From: Elioraea thermophila (ex Habib et al. 2022)
Lineage (GTDB): Bacteria > Pseudomonadota > Alphaproteobacteria > Acetobacterales > Acetobacteraceae
Assembly: GCF_003336755.1 (NCBI RefSeq)
Contig: NZ_QMDI01000005.1
Location: 62,001-126,000 of the forward strand
DNA length: 64,000 nucleotides
Reading direction: 5' to 3'
Part shown: piece after piece, positions 62,226 to 64,000 of the stretch
How positions within the stretch are numbered: position 1 is the stretch's first letter
Layout of the letters: each line of letters starts with the position of its first letter
Position numbers and translations under genes: made by a program
Notes under the pieces: model-generated
Seen by the model: the letters and a program-made list of their open reading frames with translations, nothing else
What the model was told of the DNA's origin: nothing
Database searches by the model: none

Positions 62226-62843
62226 TCAGGCCGCCTCCCGCATGCCGCGCGCCTTCAAGGCCGCCGGGCGGTTGAGGCAACGCTCGAGCCACGCCTTCGC
62301 CCGGGGATAAGGGCCGTAGTCGAAGCCGTTCGCCCAGGAGGTGTAGAGCACCGAGGAGACCTGCAGGTCGGCCGCCGACCAGGCTTCGCCGCAGAGATAA
62401 GGGCGGTCGGCCAAATGCTGATCGAGCACGGCGAGGCAGGCGCGCAGCTTCTCGGCCCCCTTCTCGGCCTGGGCCGGGTCGCGCTCCTCGGGTGGGAGGA
62501 ACTTCGTGTTGTAGAACCAGGCTCCCTGCGCAGGTTCGGCCTCGGTCGCGGTCCAGAGCGTCCACTGGAACAGGCGGGCCTCGTCCTCGGGCGTCTTCGG
62601 CCACAGCGTGCCCGACTTGCGGAACAGGTAGAGGTTGATGGCGAGGCTCTCCCACAGGCAGAGGTCGCCATCGACCAGGACGGGGATCTTGGCGTTGGGG
62701 TTGAGCTTGCGGAACGCCTCCGTCTTGCAGCCCTCGCGGTAGTCGGTGGCGACGAGTTCGTAGGGAATGCCCGTCTCCTCGAGCGCAAGGAGGCAGCGGA
62801 AGGCGCGCGAGCGGGGGATGCCGTAGAGCTTCACCGGGGACAT
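62226..62843 (-). CDS. Glutathione S-transferase family protein
   Basis: A 205-residue thioredoxin-fold transferase. N-terminal domain: VKLYGIPRSRAFRCLLALEE, NPNAKIPVLVDGDLCLWES with the cis-Pro and Glu-Ser glutathione contacts; C-terminal helical domain contains CGEAWSAADLQVSSVLY with the N-capping Asp. Ser or Tyr near the N-terminus (YGIPRSRA) would be the catalytic residue; which one is unclear. It heads the minus-strand run and its stop lies about 20 bases from the ycjX-like start. Confidence 0.92.
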   Translation of the reverse strand: MSPVKLYGIPRSRAFRCLLALEETGIPYELVATDYREGCKTEAFRKLNPNAKIPVLVDGDLCLWESLAINLYLFRKSGTLWPKTPEDEARLFQWTLWTATEAEPAQGAWFYNTKFLPPEERDPAQAEKGAEKLRACLAVLDQHLADRPYLCGEAWSAADLQVSSVLYTSWANGFDYGPYPRAKAWLERCLNRPAALKARGMREAA

Positions 62844-62963
62844 GGGTCTCTCGTGGTCGTCGGTCTCGGGTGTCGGGGATGCCGCAGAGACTACCCCGGC
62901 CCCGCCGCCCGCGTCAGGGGGTAGGGCGTTGCGCCCGGCCCCCACCTCGGCCATCTCCGGGGC

Positions 62964-63638
62964 GTGACCCTCGCCTCCTCCGGTTTCGCTCTCGATACGA
63001 CTTCGGGCCGGCTGCGCGCCTGGGCGGACGCCCTGTTCGTCGATCACGGCGTGCTGCGGCTGGCTTGGCGCAACCGGGCGGTGGTCGAGGAGGGGCGTCT
63101 GTATCGGGCCAACCAACCACTGCCGTTCCAGCTCGCCGCCGAGGCCCGGCGCGGCATCCGCACCGTGATCAACCTCCGCGGCGTGCGCGACTGCGGCTCC
63201 GACGCGCTCGAGCGCGAGGCCTGCGCGAAGCTCGGGCTCGCCCTGATCGACGCACCGTTCGAGAGCCGTGGTGCCCCGCACAAGGACCGCCTGCTGCGGC
63301 TTGCCACGCTGTTCGAGACCATCGCCTATCCGGCACTGATCCACTGCAAGTCGGGGGCGGACCGGGCGGGGCTGGTCGCCGCCGTCTACCTGCTCCTGCG
63401 CGGGCGGCCCGTGGCGGAGGCCAAGGCGCAGCTCTCGGTCCGCTTCGGCCACATCCGGGCCGGCCGGACGGGGATCCTCGACGCCTTCCTCGAGGCCTAC
63501 GAGCGGGCGCACGGCGAGAGCGGGATCGGCTTCCTCGACTGGGTGCGCGGGCCCTACGACGAGGAGGCGCTGCGGCGCTCCTTCCGCGCGACTCGCGCGG
63601 GCAGCTTCCTCACTGATCGGCTGCTGCGGCGGGAATAG
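62964..63638 (+). CDS. Protein tyrosine/dual-specificity phosphatase family protein
   Basis: A 224-residue Cys-based phosphatase, GTG start. The signature HCKSGADR holds Cys128 and Arg134; a general-acid Asp is likely in [18 protein letters not shown]-like [12 protein letters not shown] is typical of the bacterial DSP-like group. A hydrophobic N-terminal signal is absent, so cytoplasmic. Its 3' end overlaps the convergent ABC gene by 29 bases. Substrate could be protein or an inositol or lipid phosphate. Confidence 0.88.
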   Translation: MTLASSGFALDTTSGRLRAWADALFVDHGVLRLAWRNRAVVEEGRLYRANQPLPFQLAAEARRGIRTVINLRGVRDCGSDALEREACAKLGLALIDAPFESRGAPHKDRLLRLATLFETIAYPALIHCKSGADRAGLVAAVYLLLRGRPVAEAKAQLSVRFGHIRAGRTGILDAFLEAYERAHGESGIGFLDWVRGPYDEEALRRSFRATRAGSFLTDRLLRRE

Positions 63639-64000
63639 GCTCATCGAGGAAGGCCTGGGCGGCGACCAGGCGGGCATAGGCCCCCCCGGAGGCGAGCAGA
63701 GTGCCGTGGCTGCCGTCCTCGACCACCCGGCCCCCTTCGAGGACGACGATGCGATCGGCCTCGCGCACGGTGGACAGCCGATGCGCGACGATCAGCGTGG
63801 TGCGGCCGCGGCGGATGCGCCCGAGGGCCTCGCGGATGCGCGCCTCCGTCTCGGCATCGAGCGCGCTCGTCGCCTCATCCAGCAGCAGGATGCGCGGGTC
63901 GCGCAACAGCGCCCGGGCGAGCGCGATGCGCTGCCTCTGCCCGCCCGAGAGGGCGAGGCCGCGATCGCCGACGCGGGTGGCGTAGCCCCGCGGCAGGGCG
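63610..64000 (-). CDS. ABC exporter ATP-binding protein, C-terminal part
   Basis: The gene continues past the right edge; only about 130 C-terminal residues are visible. They cover the ABC signature [16 protein letters not shown], Walker [13 protein letters not shown], the D-loop and the H-loop [21 protein letters not shown]. This sequence type belongs to MsbA/LapB-like exporters with fused membrane domain. It ends IPAAAADQ. Substrate unknown. Confidence 0.93.
   Translation of the reverse strand, partial: ALPRGYATRVGDRGLALSGGQRQRIALARALLRDPRILLLDEATSALDAETEARIREALGRIRRGRTTLIVAHRLSTVREADRIVVLEGGRVVEDGSHGTLLASGGAYARLVAAQAFLDEPIPAAAADQ

Overview
The window is a strongly GC-rich, gene-dense bacterial chromosome segment. 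Genes are packed into co-directional runs joined by ATGA or GTGA stop/start overlaps, and many start with GTG. The conserved blocks (guaB-rsmB-GNAT-guaA; PlsC-type acyltransferase-miaB-phoH-ybeY-corC; ispB divergent from a DUF2007 gene and a TrmN6-like methyltransferase), the class Ia ribonucleotide reductase genes on one strand, the PEP-CTERM protein and the many CaiB-type CoA transferases and dipeptide-type importers fit an alphaproteobacterium. My best guess is the Acetobacteraceae/Rhodospirillales. This is inference from gene content and order, not from a search.

Layout. 1-1274: end of a dipeptide-type ABC importer (two permeases). 1340-7209: SRAP, guaB, an RsmB-like rRNA methyltransferase, a GNAT and guaA (guanine nucleotide synthesis). 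7277-13495: NnrU-like membrane protein, GNAT, then a minus-strand run of flavin reductase, quinone reductase, O6-alkylguanine methyltransferase, CoA transferase, HMG-CoA lyase-like enzyme and a thermonuclease. 13755-15413: PEP-CTERM protein and ELM1-like protein. 15483-19740: pyrE translationally coupled to a peptide-type binding protein and two permeases. 19843-28406: an exported-enzyme block with two PhoX-family proteins, a Tat-type beta-lactamase-fold hydrolase, a molybdopterin oxidoreductase and an alpha/beta hydrolase. 28479-33450: class III aminotransferase, PAS-containing chemoreceptor, D-2-hydroxyacid dehydrogenase.

33573-41612 is a catabolic operon: atypical SDR, M20 amidohydrolase, HyuA, HyuB, a frameshifted FkbM methyltransferase and a D-aminoacylase. 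It looks like hydantoin, N-carbamoyl or N-acyl amino acid use. 41718-45294 has a D-lactate-type dehydrogenase, acyl-CoA dehydrogenase and CoA transferase, flanked by two inverted copies of a multi-hairpin intergenic repeat. 45323-47832: polyprenyl synthase, DUF2007, TrmN6-like methyltransferase and a small conserved-looking protein whose 3' end is duplicated. 47957-51298: nrdB, a small DUF2188 gene and nrdA, with a tandem NrdR-box-like pair upstream of nrdA. 51625-56637: acyltransferase, miaB, phoH, ybeY, corC. 56791-62843: a seven-gene minus-strand run of GST, YcjX-like GTPase, YcjF-like membrane protein, DUF1989, nucleoside hydrolase, VWA protein and membrane J-domain protein. The window ends with a small phosphatase and the end of an ABC exporter gene.

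No tRNA, rRNA, CRISPR array, insertion sequence, phage gene or obvious mobile island was seen. The most unusual signals are the multi-hairpin repeat pair, the YcjX/YcjF/VWA/J-domain run that encloses two nucleobase-type enzymes, the nrdA control region, two promoter-like sites placed so that transcripts would be leaderless, and the FkbM frameshift.
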